Both the position numbers and the translations under genes were made by a program. Shown here piece after piece: positions 8,191 to 17,080 of a stretch of DNA of 55,884 bases; the first letter of the stretch is position 1; each line of letters starts with the position of its first letter. Origin of the DNA: Akkermansia muciniphila (lineage in GTDB: Bacteria; Verrucomicrobiota; Verrucomicrobiia; Verrucomicrobiales; DEV007). The stretch is from the NCBI GenBank assembly GCA_945883495.1, contig CAMCXS010000036.1, forward strand, positions 1 through 55,884, in the 5' to 3' direction. The notes under the pieces were generated by a model. The model had not been told where the DNA came from. It saw only the letters and a list, made by a program, of their open reading frames with translations, and made no database searches.

Positions 8191-9397
8191 AGGTCTATCG
8201 TTCCCCCGGTTGGCCCAGCGATCTTGACGCGGAGACATTGCCGGCGCCTGGTCCCCTCGATCCTGGGACGGATCGGGAACTCGATCCAGTGACTCGGTTG
8301 CATCGCGCGCCGCCGCGTACGGGCGAGCCGTTGTCCCGGAACAATCCGCCGTTGCCCCGGTTGGTGCCGGTCTTTCTCACCCGCCGTGGGGGCGGGCAGG
8401 CTTGGCGGGTAGGCGTGATGGGGAATCCGCACGCTACGGTGGTGATGGCGGCAAATCTGAGTGGTCTGCACGCTGGGATGCGCGATTTGCGGGACGCGCT
8501 GGTCCTCGGGATTCCGATTCTGTTGGTAGCAGTGGCGGGTGGAAGTTGGCTGCTGGCCGGCCGCGCCTTGCGCCCATTGCATCTGCTGACGGCGGCGGTG
8601 GAATCGATCGATGCGCGAGGCCTGCACGAGCGGGTGCGAGAGCAGGGCTTCGACCCGGAGCTTCAACGGCTGATTGAGGTTTTCAATGCGACGCTGCAGC
8701 GATTGGAGGGGAGTTTCCGGCAGGCGAGCCGATTCACCGCGGATGCGGCGCACGAGTTGCTTACGCCGTTGACGGTTCTTCAGGGTGAGCTGGAGCAGGC
8801 GCTCCAAAAGTCGCTGCCAAGTGCCGGGGCTGAACCGGTCCGGGAGGTCATCTTGTTGGAAGAGGTGGAGCACCTGAAAGCAATTGTGGACAAGCTCTTG
8901 ATGCTCTCGCAAGCGGATGCGGGCCGATTACCGACTGAGGCGGAAGCGGTGAATCTGAGCGAGTTGGTGGAAGAAGTCGCCGCGGACTCCGAGATCTTGT
9001 CGGGCGGTAAGGTCTCGATTGAGAGGGAGATTGTCCCTGGCATCAACGTGCTGGCGGACCCGCTGTTGCTTCATCAGGTCCTGCAGAACTTGGCGACGAA
9101 CGCAATTCGATACAATCGGGCCGGCGGGGTGGCCCGCTTTGCGGTCGCCCGCCAAGAAGGAGCGGTGGTGGTGCGGGTGGCGAACACCGGGCCCGGCATT
9201 CCTATCGAAGCCCGGGAGAAGGTTTTTGAACGCTTCTACAGGGTCGACCCGCCCGGACGCGCACTCGGGGAGAGGGCGCGGGCCTGGGCCTGGCGCTCTC
9301 GCGGGAAATCGCTCGTGCTCACGGTGGCGACCTGCGACTGCTGGCGAACGAGGGCGAGTGGACGGAGTTTGAGCTGGCTCTTCCAGTAGATCGGTGA
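8191..9397 (+). pseudogene. Truncated, frameshifted sensor histidine kinase
   Basis: Remnant of a two-component sensor kinase. From about 8191 the frame encodes part of a periplasmic domain (VYRSPGWPSDLDAE), one transmembrane segment (ALVLGIPILLVAVAGGSWLL), HAMP, a HisKA domain (H-box AAHELLTPLTVLQ), and HATPase motifs (N-box QVLQNLATNAIRYN, G1 VANTGPGIP). The frame breaks near 9250: the expected GAGLGLALSREIARAHGG and the end WTEFELALPVDR continue in another frame to the TGA at 9395-9397. This fits loss of one base within GACCCGCCCGGACG. The first transmembrane segment, signal region and partner response regulator are missing. It could be a real decayed gene, or an assembly error combined with a base error. 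Confidence 0.8.
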
Positions 9398-9411
9398 AAA
9401 TCGCCAGGAAA

Positions 9412-9780
9412 TCACCGCGGCGCCCGGCCGAAGCCCCGGAGCAACAGCCATCCAAAGGCTTGCTCGGCGGTGATGCCGGAGGCTTTGGCACGATCCATCA
9501 GCCTCTGCGCTGCTTCTGGCGTGAACCAGATCGTTTGGGTCACATCGGGATTCACACTGGAAACGTCGTACGATCCACGTAGGGGATCGTCGTCTTCTTC
9601 CTCTTCGTCTTCGTCCTGCTCAAGAGCGCCGATCAGCATCCGGAAGTTGAAGGTGGCTCCGCCTGTCGGCTCGTCCTTCAAATCTTCTTCCAACTCCTCC
9701 AGCTCTTCCTCCGTGAGATCGAAGTCGAGATTTTTGATCGGGTTGCCGTTGATGTCGTCGTTCTGGTTCTCTGGTGACAT
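9412..9780 (-). CDS. Acidic small protein of unknown function
   Basis: A 122-residue protein that I do not recognise. The N-terminal two thirds are very acidic (LTEEELEELEEDLKDE and a run of D/E near residues 55-65). The last 45 residues are less charged: TIWFTPEAAQRLMDRAKASG then TAEQAFGWLLLRGFGR, which looks like a small helical unit. The acidic part could be disordered. Amino-acid order and codon use look coding, and no longer ORF competes. It ends 15 bases from the kinase remnant and is convergent with it. Confidence 0.6.
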   Translation of the reverse strand: MSPENQNDDINGNPIKNLDFDLTEEELEELEEDLKDEPTGGATFNFRMLIGALEQDEDEEEEDDDPLRGSYDVSSVNPDVTQTIWFTPEAAQRLMDRAKASGITAEQAFGWLLLRGFGRAPR

Positions 9781-10295
9781 AGGTCGTAAGAGTAGCTGAA
9801 TGAAGATGAAGGAAGCAGATGGCCGATACCCTTGGCCGGGCCATCTCCGGAAATTCGTTCACCCTTGCTGATTGTCAAAATGTGTGAGCAGGTGGCATGC
9901 CATGTCGCCCGCAGTGGGGGACCTTCTGATCTCAGACCCCCAGCCTTCGGAAGGCGCAAGCGAGCCTTCTGATCTCACACCCCCAGCCTTCGGAAGGCGC
10001 AGGCGAGCCTTCGGATCTCACACCCCCAGCCTTCGGAAGGTTCAGGCGAGCCTTCAACACTCCGGCCGATGGAGATTGCCTCACTGGTTTCTCCTTCCGG
10101 TGGCATCTTGCTTGGCGTGAGTCGCACACCCTCGAGCAGCTTTTCGTCTGGTCTTGCCAACGGCTGGTTCAAGAAGGCTTTTACCGCTCCGCAACCCCCG
10201 GCCATGCCGAGGAGTGTTCCACCATCTGCCCGGATTTCCCTTCCCAGGTCCGGTGAAGCTGTGCTGAACTCCGCAAGGAGGTGAGCCTGAGCAGC
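9781..10295. other. Intergenic region with tandem repeat
   Basis: This stretch lies upstream of the acidic-protein gene and downstream of the 1849-residue gene. Its only clear structure is the 43-bp tandem repeat described separately. I see no convincing coding frame; the short frames across the repeat simply read the repeat. Confidence 0.6.
9922..10050. repeat. Three-copy 43-bp tandem repeat with internal palindrome
   Basis: Units begin at 9922, 9965 and 10008 with an exact period of 43 bases and differ at only a few positions each. A fourth unit is truncated after CCTTC at 10051. Each unit contains GCCTTCGGAAGG, and copies 1 and 2 extend it to the near-palindrome GCCTTCGGAAGGC, able to form a small hairpin. 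There are no unique spacers, so it is not CRISPR-like. Confidence 0.9.
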
Positions 10296-13200
10296 CTAGT
10301 CTGGCCGCCCGGCAAACTTCGCTGCCCAATCCGCCATCCGATTCGAATCGAACGCGCCGTCCAGCGCCACGACCCGATATCGCAGCGTCAGGGGCTCGCC
10401 CGCTTTGAGGACGACCTCGCGCGACGTGGTGATGCAGGGGTTGATGACGCGGGCTCCGAGCGCGCAGTGCCACGCGGTCTCGGGATTGGCCGGGTGATTG
10501 AGGATGGCGGCGCTCACCGTGCCTTCGGGCAGTTCCATGGTGTAGCCGTACCAGGGGGAAGCGGGCCAGTTTGTTTCGCTCTTCCGGTAGACGGCGGAAG
10601 GAAGCTTGACGGGGCCGTCGGGGCCGTGAGCGGTGAGTTGGCCGTCATAGCGGACGGGAAGGGCGATGCCGCCCACGTTGCAATGCGTGAGGCGGTGATC
10701 CTTGATGGCGCGGAGCGTGTAGGTCAGATCGAGAATCGTGGCGAGTCCGTCCAGATGAGCAGTGGACTGGATGTCCTCGGTGACGAGCGCGGTGTCCTCG
10801 AAACGCCATTCGTTGGTCGCCTCGAAACTGGGTTGCGAGCCGGTAGCGGGACGGACGTCGAGGTTGACGACGGCGCTGCCTTTGATTGGACCGCCCCCTC
10901 CTCCCCAGAAATTCGCCTCCCGCACCCCGCGGGTATCGACATAACCGAAGAAAAGCCCGCGATAATACGGATGCGGTTTGGGAGCGAGGGCGGTGACGGG
11001 AATGCCGGATGGCGTGCGAATCGGATGAAAATAGGCGACGCTCGGAACGATGACGCCACTGTCTGGCAGCGGTTTGGTCTGGAAACGGATGACTTCTTGC
11101 GGCGTGGACCCAGTTGTTGTCAGGCTGACGGCATCGTCCAGCAGGTTGAGGCGCAAAGGACCGCTGACGGGTTGCGGGAACTTCGCGGCCATGGATGGGC
11201 TGACCGCAATCCGGTCGAGTCCGAAGACGAAGCCGTATTTGCCGATCTGGGCGTTAGGATTGGCGCCAACTGGCTCGATGAGGATCTGGAGCGGATTGCC
11301 GGCCGTCACCGCGACGTTTTGAAAAACCACCGGTGGTCCGAGACGAACGAAGCTGCTGCTGAAGAGATCGGCCTCCTGGACTTGATCACCGATGCGGACG
11401 CGGAAACGGCCGTAGTCCTTGGCCAACGTGGGGAAGAGCGTCACATCCTGCGTCCCGGCGGGAAGGTTCTCCAGCGTCAACGTGAGCGTGTGACCGAGCT
11501 GGACGCTGACCCAGAACAGCTGGGAGCCACCCGACCAAACGCCGTTCTTGAAGCCCGACATCTCTTGGCGACGCAAATCGCCGCCGGTGACTTTGGCGTG
11601 ATTCGGCCGGAGGCCCTCCGCTTCAATCTGGATGCCGGTTGCTGCGGGAGCCGGTGGCTTCACTTCGACCGAACTGCCGGGCAGCGGAACTTGGGCCGGG
11701 CTCGCGAGATACTTCACGAGGTCGGCGACTTGGTTGAGCGGCAAGGCGTCGAACAATCCGGGTGGCATGAGTGACATCGGCATCTCTTCGCGGCTCTTGA
11801 CCTCGGCTTTCTTCACCTGGGTCGTGGTGCCACCGGGGAGCGCAAGGGTCAGAAACTCCGGTGTTTCCTGTCGGATCATGCCGCTGATGACCGAACCGTT
11901 TTGCAGCGTGACCACGTTGAGCAGATAATCCCGGCCGACCACGGCGCTCGGAACCAGGACGTTCTCCAACACGTACGCGAGATTCGCGCGGTTCGAACCG
12001 GTCAGGTCTGGGCCGAGGGCGACTCCTTCCCCGAAGAGTTGATGACAGATGCCGCAAGTGGTCTGGAAAACCTGGCGGCCCCGCGAGGCGTCGGCTTGGG
12101 CGAGGACGCGGTCGTTGAGCTTCCCTTTCCAAGTCTCGATGGCGGCCGCCAATTGCTTGAGATCCACGGCGGCGGAGCTTCGCGTCCAATGCCTCTCGAT
12201 GATGGCGGTGATCTCCGGCCGGTCAAACCGGACGAATTGATCGAGCATCACGGGAGAAATCAGCGACGGCGCGAGCTTCTTGGAATCGAGGGCCTGAAGG
12301 AGGACCAGGGCGGTCTCGGGGCGCATCGCGAGGAGGTTGATCGCCTCGTTGCGCTGTTCCAGCGGAAAGCGGTCGATCCGCGAGACCAGGGCTGTGGCGG
12401 TTTCGGGGGTGGGCGAGGTCCGCAGGGCCTGGATGACGGCGGGCAAGAGGGCGGTTTCGTCGAGCAAACCACGTGCGAGGGTTCCAAGCTCGGGATCGGC
12501 GCCGGCCTGGAGCAGATTGATGGCTTGGAGGCGATTGGTGGTGCTGGCCTTGGCATCCCGGGCGACGGCGCGCCAGTGGGCGAAGAAATCGGCATCGCCG
12601 AACCGGGCACCGAGCGGCCGAAGCACATCGAGGACTTGGGGATCGGAAGCGGCGAGCGCTTCGCCTTTGGTCCGGGCTGCTTTCCAACCAGCGGGCGCGC
12701 TCACGGGCGGCAACGACTCCAGCGCGAGGAGAAGCTGCGTGGCGCGTTGGCGAAAAGCGGCGGCATCTGGCGCGGTGGCCAGCGAGGCCATCAGAGCTTC
12801 GCGGCCTGCGGGGAACAGCGCGGCGCGACGGGCGATGAAATCCCGCAGCGTGGGCCAGGCGGTGTTGTCACTCAGGGTCAAGGCGCGTGCCGGATCCGCC
12901 TCGACCAGCGGTTCGACGCCATACCAGGTGAGGAGCGGGATGTTGCGGTCATTCTGGTCGTTGACATGGCGAATCAGCGCCGAAGTCAGGTTCCAACGTT
13001 GTTCTACGGGGATGCGTTGGAGCAGCGAGGCCAGGTAGCGCCGCGTGACCATGGACGCTTCCTTCGCCGCCAGAGCTTCCAAGGCGGCCAAGGCTTGGGT
13101 CGATAAGGCGGACTTCGGTTCTCCGAGAAATTGGATGGCCCAACCGCGCACGAACTCGCTGGAGTCCGCGAGCCTGGCCAAGAGGTCCGCCTCGGCGAGC

Positions 13201-15845
13201 AAGCCGCATCGATGCGCGGTCCAGATGGCCCGCAAGCGGAGCCCATCGTCCGAGGCGTGGGCGGCTTCGAATTCGGCGAGCGCCTTTTTCACCGAAGCGG
13301 CGTCGATCTTTCCGGCGGCGGCGCGTTCCTGGAGGATGAGCTGGGCTTGGCGGGTCTGGAATCCGTTCGGATGGGCCAAGAGGCTGACCAAGGAGGAATC
13401 GGTCTCGGCACGTAGATCGAGCTTCACCCCCTGGGCGGCGCCGTGGCGGATCCTGTAAATCCGGCCGTTGCTCCGGTCCCAAATCTCGACGTCGCGGTGA
13501 TGGCAGGTCTGCTTGTCTTGCCAATCGGAGACGTAGAGCGCCCCGTCAGGACCTTGAATGACGCTGACGCCGATGAATTGCCTGTCCTGGGCGAGGGCGA
13601 AATCCGGAGCGTGCCGCGCGATGTGGCCCGAGCCCTCCCGTTCCAGGCGCTCGCGGACAAGCCGGTGACCGTGGAGATTGCTGAAAAAGAGATCGCCCCG
13701 GTAGGCGGCTGGGAATTGATCCGCTTGGTAAATCGCCAAGCCGCAATGCGCATGTCCGCCGCCGAGGGCCGAGGTGTCGGCGTTGAGCGACGGCGGTTGG
13801 TCGCGATTCGGTCCGTGGAAGGCGTTGTCGCTGACCCGGCCGACGAAGTGGCGGTGGTCGGCAATCGTTTCGATATCGTCGAACACGTAGGGATGGAAAT
13901 GCTGGCCGGCCTGGCGGGTGTAACGGCCTCCTTGGCTCACGTGATAGAGGTGGGGGACGACGCAAGCGGTGATGAAGGCATCGCCATGCGCGTCGAAATC
14001 GAGGCCCCAGGGATTGCTGGAGCCCTCCGCGAAGATTTCGAAGACGCGCCGCACCGGGTGAAACCGCCAAACCCCGGCGTTGAGACGCTGCCGCTCCTTG
14101 TCCGTGGCGCCGGGCTTGCCGATGTTGGATTGCGTGAAGACGCCATGGCAGCCGTAGAGCCAGCCGTCCGGGCCCCAGGTGAAGCTGTTCAAGGTCTCGT
14201 GGGTGTCTTGATACCCAAAGCCGTCGAGGAGGATCTCGGGGGCGGCGTCCGGGACATCGTCGGCGTTGCGGTCCGGGATATAAAGGAGATAAGGCGGCGC
14301 GCCGACGTACAACCCGCCAAAGCCAAGCTGGATGCCGCTGACGAGGTTGAGCCGGTCGGCGAACACCTTGCGGTCATCGAAGCTGCCGTCGCCATCCGTG
14401 TCCGTGAAGATGTGGATTCGATCTCGGCCCTGGCCTTCCGGGGCGCGCTGCGGATAGGTCTGGCCCTCCGCCACCCAGAGCCGTCCGCGGGCATCGAAGC
14501 ACATGGCGATCGGTTGAGTGATTTCCGGTTCACTGGCGATGAGATCGACCGAAAAGCCGTCTGGCACCACGAACTTGGCCAGCGCGTCCTTGGGAGAGAG
14601 TCCATTGGCGTATCCCTCTTGGGGGCGGCCGCCAGGGACTTTCCAGCGTTCTGCCGCGCCGGCGAGCGCTTCGGCTGTCTGGAAGTGGATGGCCAAGCCG
14701 CGCTTGTTCGCGCTGACGATCTCGGGCCTCTTGTCGCCGTTGAGGTCACCTACGGCCACGCCGACGCCGATGCCGCTGTCGTTGTCCACAAGATGGGGGA
14801 CGAACTCGACACCCTCGGCGGACTTTACCTTGCGGAACCAGTAGACGACCGGTTCCTGGTAGGCCCCGGCGTCGCGGCCGTTGTGGGCGAGCCAACGTTT
14901 GCCGGCGACGAAGTCATTGAGGCCATCGCCATCGATGTCCGCGAGCGCCAAGCCGTGGATTTCCCGGAAAGCGACTCCGTGGGGACTGTCGGTTGAGGAG
15001 GCACCGATGATGTCGTGGCGGGCGAACTTGCCTGGTTCGGATTGCTCGAACCAAGCGATGCCGGAGCCGTGGGCGTTCAGGGAGGTGATGAGATCCTGGT
15101 CGCCATCGGCATCGATGTCATCGACCAGGATCTGGGCGCCTCCGGTGCCGTAGGGGAGCAAGGCCCAACGATGTTCGGTCCAGGTTTCCCCAATGTCCGG
15201 CTGTTCGTACCAATAGGCCTTTTCGATGACGTCGAGGCGGCCGTCGCCATTGACATCGCCAACTCCGAGGCCGTGCCCCCAGGGCATTTCCGCGCGGCCG
15301 GTTTTGGAGATGGGGTGCCAAGTCCAAGGTTGGGTGACCTCCCGATTGGCGGTGTAGTAGCCGTAGGCCTTATCCCGGGAGCCTACGATTTCCGGAAGAC
15401 CGCCGGGAATCAGATCGATGAGTGTGGCGGCCTCATGGGAGAGCTGATCGACGATAGTGTGGACCGGCCAGAGTTGATCCGAAGCGACGCGGTCCGGGCC
15501 GGGATTCACGAAGAGGCGGACCTGCTTGCCGGGAAATCCGAAGACGACGATGTCCGAGCGGCCATCCCCGGTGAGGTCGCGCACGAAGGAGAAGAAATTG
15601 TCGGAATAGCCGATGGGTGAGACTTTCTCCCCAGCGGCGAAGCGGTGGCGCTGGGTGAACTCGGGGCCGGAAAACCAAAACGGGCCGTAGCTCAGGTCAG
15701 GCGCGCCATCGCCGTCGACATCACCGATGCCGGCCCCTTCGGCATGAAAGTCTGAGGTGAGGCGCCGGGAGTCCCAGGGCGGTGTGGCCCAGAGGAGGGA
15801 AGGGACTAGCGCAAGGATGAATAGGAGGATGTGGGGCCGGTTCAT
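10296..15845 (-). CDS. FG-GAP / PVC dehydrogenase / cytochrome c / PmoA-like fusion protein
   Basis: A secreted 1849-residue protein. Approximate domain order: signal peptide 1-20; FG-GAP/VCBS propeller repeats 35-390, with calcium-type loops such as DVDGDGAPD and DVNGDGRLD; PVC membrane-bound dehydrogenase-type beta-propeller 412-810 (FVVPDGFSVDLIASEP, then GPDGALYVSDWQD); helical HEAT-like region 830-1240; PVC heme-binding cytochrome c domain 1245-1390 with CGICH at 1264-1268; a carbohydrate-binding-like beta domain 1400-1560; and a C-terminal PmoA-like (DUF6807-type) domain to 1849, marked by PYYRGLFFGYVDTRG. The middle domains often occur together in PVC bacteria as sugar or polyol dehydrogenases passing electrons to heme. 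The substrate is unknown. The frame is continuous with no break over 5.5 kb. Confidence 0.85.
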   Translation of the reverse strand: MNRPHILLFILALVPSLLWATPPWDSRRLTSDFHAEGAGIGDVDGDGAPDLSYGPFWFSGPEFTQRHRFAAGEKVSPIGYSDNFFSFVRDLTGDGRSDIVVFGFPGKQVRLFVNPGPDRVASDQLWPVHTIVDQLSHEAATLIDLIPGGLPEIVGSRDKAYGYYTANREVTQPWTWHPISKTGRAEMPWGHGLGVGDVNGDGRLDVIEKAYWYEQPDIGETWTEHRWALLPYGTGGAQILVDDIDADGDQDLITSLNAHGSGIAWFEQSEPGKFARHDIIGASSTDSPHGVAFREIHGLALADIDGDGLNDFVAGKRWLAHNGRDAGAYQEPVVYWFRKVKSAEGVEFVPHLVDNDSGIGVGVAVGDLNGDKRPEIVSANKRGLAIHFQTAEALAGAAERWKVPGGRPQEGYANGLSPKDALAKFVVPDGFSVDLIASEPEITQPIAMCFDARGRLWVAEGQTYPQRAPEGQGRDRIHIFTDTDGDGSFDDRKVFADRLNLVSGIQLGFGGLYVGAPPYLLYIPDRNADDVPDAAPEILLDGFGYQDTHETLNSFTWGPDGWLYGCHGVFTQSNIGKPGATDKERQRLNAGVWRFHPVRRVFEIFAEGSSNPWGLDFDAHGDAFITACVVPHLYHVSQGGRYTRQAGQHFHPYVFDDIETIADHRHFVGRVSDNAFHGPNRDQPPSLNADTSALGGGHAHCGLAIYQADQFPAAYRGDLFFSNLHGHRLVRERLEREGSGHIARHAPDFALAQDRQFIGVSVIQGPDGALYVSDWQDKQTCHHRDVEIWDRSNGRIYRIRHGAAQGVKLDLRAETDSSLVSLLAHPNGFQTRQAQLILQERAAAGKIDAASVKKALAEFEAAHASDDGLRLRAIWTAHRCGLLAEADLLARLADSSEFVRGWAIQFLGEPKSALSTQALAALEALAAKEASMVTRRYLASLLQRIPVEQRWNLTSALIRHVNDQNDRNIPLLTWYGVEPLVEADPARALTLSDNTAWPTLRDFIARRAALFPAGREALMASLATAPDAAAFRQRATQLLLALESLPPVSAPAGWKAARTKGEALAASDPQVLDVLRPLGARFGDADFFAHWRAVARDAKASTTNRLQAINLLQAGADPELGTLARGLLDETALLPAVIQALRTSPTPETATALVSRIDRFPLEQRNEAINLLAMRPETALVLLQALDSKKLAPSLISPVMLDQFVRFDRPEITAIIERHWTRSSAAVDLKQLAAAIETWKGKLNDRVLAQADASRGRQVFQTTCGICHQLFGEGVALGPDLTGSNRANLAYVLENVLVPSAVVGRDYLLNVVTLQNGSVISGMIRQETPEFLTLALPGGTTTQVKKAEVKSREEMPMSLMPPGLFDALPLNQVADLVKYLASPAQVPLPGSSVEVKPPAPAATGIQIEAEGLRPNHAKVTGGDLRRQEMSGFKNGVWSGGSQLFWVSVQLGHTLTLTLENLPAGTQDVTLFPTLAKDYGRFRVRIGDQVQEADLFSSSFVRLGPPVVFQNVAVTAGNPLQILIEPVGANPNAQIGKYGFVFGLDRIAVSPSMAAKFPQPVSGPLRLNLLDDAVSLTTTGSTPQEVIRFQTKPLPDSGVIVPSVAYFHPIRTPSGIPVTALAPKPHPYYRGLFFGYVDTRGVREANFWGGGGGPIKGSAVVNLDVRPATGSQPSFEATNEWRFEDTALVTEDIQSTAHLDGLATILDLTYTLRAIKDHRLTHCNVGGIALPVRYDGQLTAHGPDGPVKLPSAVYRKSETNWPASPWYGYTMELPEGTVSAAILNHPANPETAWHCALGARVINPCITTSREVVLKAGEPLTLRYRVVALDGAFDSNRMADWAAKFAGRPD

Positions 15846-15925
15846 CGTCTTGCGAAATCTTGCCCGTGGGCGGGCCGATTCGGACTCTTGCGACGCGGAT
15901 CCGGCTGGAGTGGGCGCGGCTCGCT

Positions 15926-16984
15926 TCAGCCGTGGCCTAAATCCTTGAGAAGTGTGCGGAGACGCTGGAGTTCCTGCTCGGCGCTTTCTCGGAGGGACTG
16001 CTCTTGCTGCAAAAGGGCCTGCTGCTCCACGCGGAGGCGCTGCTCTTCCTCACGGAAGCGCTGTTCTTCCTCGCGGCGTCGCTGTTCTTCTTCACGGCGT
16101 CGCTGTTCTTCCTCACGGCGTCGCTGTTCTTCCTCACGGCGTCGCTGTTCTTCCTCGCGTCGTGTTTGCTCCTTGCGAAGGGCGTCGCGGGTGGCTTCCA
16201 GTTCCAGGTTCAGTTGTTCCTGTTCGAGCTGGTAGAGGTCTTCCAACGTCATGATCTGTTCCATTTCCTGACTCTCCTGCAATCGGTTGAGGGTCCGGAG
16301 CATGCGCTCCAGGACCGGATCAGTTTGACTCAACTCTTCCTCTACTGCAAGGCGATGGCTGTCGCCTTCGAGCTTGCGGCGTTGATCGAATACGGCAAGT
16401 AACCGCTCGAGCCGCCCTTCTGGGCGCGGACCAATCTTTGGGATTTGGACAAACAGCGCATCGTGAGTCAGCAATTCGATAAACTCCTGAGGCGCGCCTA
16501 CTGCGATCTCGTGTCCTGTCACCGCATCTTGATACCGCCGAGCGACTCGGATGGCCAGGGGGAGTTGCTCATCTAGACCGTGGCCTAAAAGGTAAATCGA
16601 GAGAATCGGCAGCGCAACTTTGCGCAGCCGCCCCTCAATGCGCAGCTCTTCGACGGCTTGATATCGCCTCCCGAGATAGTGGCGGAAACGAAGCGTGTTT
16701 CCTGGCAGCTTGGTCTTCTGGAGCTCAATAAGAACTTGGTAACGATCTCCGGCGCTGGTCTGGACGGTGGCACAAAAATCGAGCCGGAAGACTTTGAGCT
16801 CCCTGGTTTGCGGATCGCGATGGGCGTGCTCTTGAGCCAGCAGTTGCAGGTGGATCACATTCCGTTCGATCAGCACGGAAACCAAGCCCTTCGCCGTTTC
16901 GGTGTCCTCCATGAGGGCCTTGAAAACGGAGTCGTAAAGTGGATTGGCGATGATCAGCACTGGGTTCCCTATGGCCGGGAACAT
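15926..16984 (-). CDS. Rpn/PD-(D/E)XK nuclease-like protein with repeat coiled coil
   Basis: A 352-residue protein. Residues about 8-230 match the Rpn/PD-(D/E)XK transposase-like family: NPLYDSVFKALMED at the start and the active-site pattern VFRLDFCATVQ...YQVLIELQKTKL. The tail (about 250-352) is a highly charged predicted coiled coil with six heptads close to RREEEQR, encoded by 21-bp DNA repeats. Rpn proteins are DNA endonucleases linked to recombination or phage defence in enterobacteria. The frame is open well upstream, but those residues are low-complexity and antisense to the peptidase gene, so I start at MFPAIGNP (ATG, 16984). Function here is inferred from the fold only. Confidence 0.75.
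   Translation of the reverse strand: MFPAIGNPVLIIANPLYDSVFKALMEDTETAKGLVSVLIERNVIHLQLLAQEHAHRDPQTRELKVFRLDFCATVQTSAGDRYQVLIELQKTKLPGNTLRFRHYLGRRYQAVEELRIEGRLRKVALPILSIYLLGHGLDEQLPLAIRVARRYQDAVTGHEIAVGAPQEFIELLTHDALFVQIPKIGPRPEGRLERLLAVFDQRRKLEGDSHRLAVEEELSQTDPVLERMLRTLNRLQESQEMEQIMTLEDLYQLEQEQLNLELEATRDALRKEQTRREEEQRRREEEQRRREEEQRRREEEQRRREEEQRFREEEQRLRVEQQALLQQEQSLRESAEQELQRLRTLLKDLGHG
16039..16164. repeat. Six tandem 21-bp units inside a coiled-coil coding region
   Basis: Units of 21 bases, core GCTGTTCTTCCTC-CGGCGTC on the plus strand, run from 16039 to 16164. The middle copies (16081-16143) are nearly identical and the outer ones have diverged. Because 21 is a multiple of three, copy-number change adds or removes one heptad without a frameshift. 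Confidence 0.9.
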
Positions 16985-17080
16985 GGGCCTGCACAAGACG
17001 GAGTTTGCGCGTCGTAGGAGTTTGCCGCATGCTGTCAGGGCGCCAACGCTGCGCACAACAGAACTTCGTAGGACACGATC

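Noticed and set aside
8043-9389. Intact 448-residue histidine kinase
   Set aside because: The N-terminal 50 residues are antisense to a phosphoesterase tail. The last 45 residues are out of frame with the conserved GxGLGL motif, which continues in another frame.
9922-10050. Possible CRISPR array
   Set aside because: The repeats are directly adjacent with no spacers, and no cas gene is in the window.
10281-14996. Long plus-strand frames (10281-11774, 11901-13106, 13443-14996)
   Set aside because: All are antisense to the continuous 1849-residue fusion protein, which has recognisable domains throughout.
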